Positions 6,382-7,043 of a stretch of DNA of 7,043 nt are shown here, in pieces. Source of the DNA: Desulfuromusa sp. (lineage in GTDB: Bacteria > Desulfobacterota > Desulfuromonadia > Desulfuromonadales > Geopsychrobacteraceae). Location: assembly GCA_021157505.1 (NCBI GenBank), contig JAGGWI010000055.1:1-7043 (forward strand). The letters run 5' to 3'. A program made the position numbers and the translations under genes. A model generated the notes under the pieces. That model did no database searches. It saw only the letters and a list, made by a program, of their open reading frames with translations, and was not told where the DNA came from. The stretch's first letter is position 1. Every line of letters starts with the position of its first letter.

Positions 6382-6463
6382 GGGACTGATTTTTTTTCGA
6401 GTGTTTATTCGAAAATTATTCTGTCCCCCGACATTGAAACGATGAAAAATAAAATCAGTCCCC
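6382..6463. repeat. Composite GGGACTGA...CTGTCCCC...TCAGTCCCC repeat, copy 2
   Basis: GGGACTGATTTT (6382-6393) and AAAATCAGTCCC (6451-6462) form a perfect 12-bp inverted repeat. Inside it, TTTTCGA (6394-6400) pairs with TCGAAAA (6409-6415) across an 8-base loop, and CTGTCCCCCG lies at 6421-6430. Order and spacing of the landmarks match the copy at 1815-1875. A further related half, TTTGTCCTCCCC, lies at 6480-6491. The element fills most of the 171-base gap between the helicase and regulator genes, so the regulator's promoter, if it has its own, overlaps or abuts it. I could not identify promoter boxes with confidence. Confidence 0.75.
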
Positions 6464-6505
6464 TCTTTTTGGTGCTAAATTTGTCCTCCCCTGAATAGAT
6501 TAAAA

Positions 6506-7043
6506 TTAAACCGGCATCAGACCGGCAAACTTCATTAACAGCTTTTTTGAACCCACCGAGTTGAAATAAACAATAACTTTCTGTTTATCACCACTCCCCT
6601 CCAGACGGCGCACCGTTCCAATCCCGAATTTGACATGCCGTACCTGTGCACCCAACTTCAGACCACCGCTCTCAGGGACAATACTTTCCCGACTGGGTGT
6701 TTTGCGTTGTCCTGTAGTGACCCTCTCCTCCACCGCAGAAGTTGTTTCACTTGCAACAACCAGATCGGCTAAAGAGGCCAAGTTATGTTCCGGCACTGAA
6801 GCTTCTATCCCGGTTGCTTCTGCTTCAAAATCGGTCAGTAGCTCCTGCGGAATTTCTGCCAGAAACCGGCTTGGAGGATTAAATTGATAGGTTCCATAAA
6901 CCCTGCGTCGCCGCGCATGGGAGAGATAGAGTTTCTGCATCGCCCGGGTCATACCGACATAACAGAGGCGCCGTTCTTCGGCCAGATCCTCCCCCAGAGC
7001 ACCGGAGCGGGAATGGGGAAACAACCCCTCTTCCATCCCGGTC
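6506..7043 (-). CDS. pcrA: UvrD/PcrA-type ATP-dependent DNA helicase, C-terminal part (5' end outside window)
   Basis: These are the last 178 residues of a superfamily 1A 3'-5' DNA helicase, which acts in nucleotide-excision repair, mismatch repair and the removal of recombinase or stalled polymerase. The reading frame enters from the right edge with ...TGMEEGLFPHSRS, the conserved stretch before motif VI, then EERRLCYVGMTRA (motif VI, with the ATP-contacting arginine). A variable linker follows. The last 50 residues (LGAQVRHVKFGIGTVRRLEG...VGSKKLLMKFAGLMPV) are the Tudor-like C-terminal domain typical of PcrA/UvrD, known in the family to contact RNA polymerase. The ATG at 7036 is an internal methionine, not the start. 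UvrD and PcrA cannot be separated on this fragment. A 171-base gap with a repeat separates it from the regulator gene downstream. Confidence 0.95.
   Translation of the reverse strand, partial: TGMEEGLFPHSRSGALGEDLAEERRLCYVGMTRAMQKLYLSHARRRRVYGTYQFNPPSRFLAEIPQELLTDFEAEATGIEASVPEHNLASLADLVVASETTSAVEERVTTGQRKTPSRESIVPESGGLKLGAQVRHVKFGIGTVRRLEGSGDKQKVIVYFNSVGSKKLLMKFAGLMPV

Overview
This is a stretch of bacterial chromosome with all five recognisable genes on the minus strand. In transcription order (right to left) they are: the 3' end of a UvrD/PcrA DNA helicase gene; a very large multidomain regulator (receiver domain, MalT-like and TPR-like helical middle, SARP-type DNA-binding and BTAD C-terminus); an Mrp/NBP35-family iron-sulfur carrier ATPase; gatC; and gatA. 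The moderate base composition, the helicase-Mrp-gatCA neighbourhood, and the dense GGGGAC- and GTAGGGGC-type palindromes between genes suggest a deltaproteobacterium, perhaps of the Desulfuromonas/Geobacter side. That placement is inference from general resemblance, not from a search.

Layout. 1-261 is non-coding sequence downstream of gatA with two hairpin repeats. gatA (262-1719) and gatC (2020-2307) encode two of the three subunits of the tRNA-dependent amidotransferase; gatB is not in the window. The 300 bases between them are almost completely filled by three different palindromic elements, one of them a 123-bp near-palindrome beginning 3 bases after the gatC stop. A 28-bp palindrome sits in the gatC leader. 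mrp (2417-3280) follows the regulator gene (3323-6334) by only 42 bases, so those two are probably co-transcribed. The 171 bases between the regulator and the helicase hold another copy of a composite repeat that is also found between gatC and gatA.

How the genes fit together. GatC and GatA are partners in glutamine (and often asparagine) tRNA charging. Mrp, the helicase and GatCA are housekeeping functions with no direct biochemical link to each other. The regulator is the accessory-looking item: its architecture joins a two-component receiver to a C-terminal half of the type seen in AfsR/SARP activators, with no NTPase module and no histidine kinase nearby. Its conserved receiver lysine is replaced by glutamine. 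This gene and the cluster of palindromic elements are the most interesting parts of the window.
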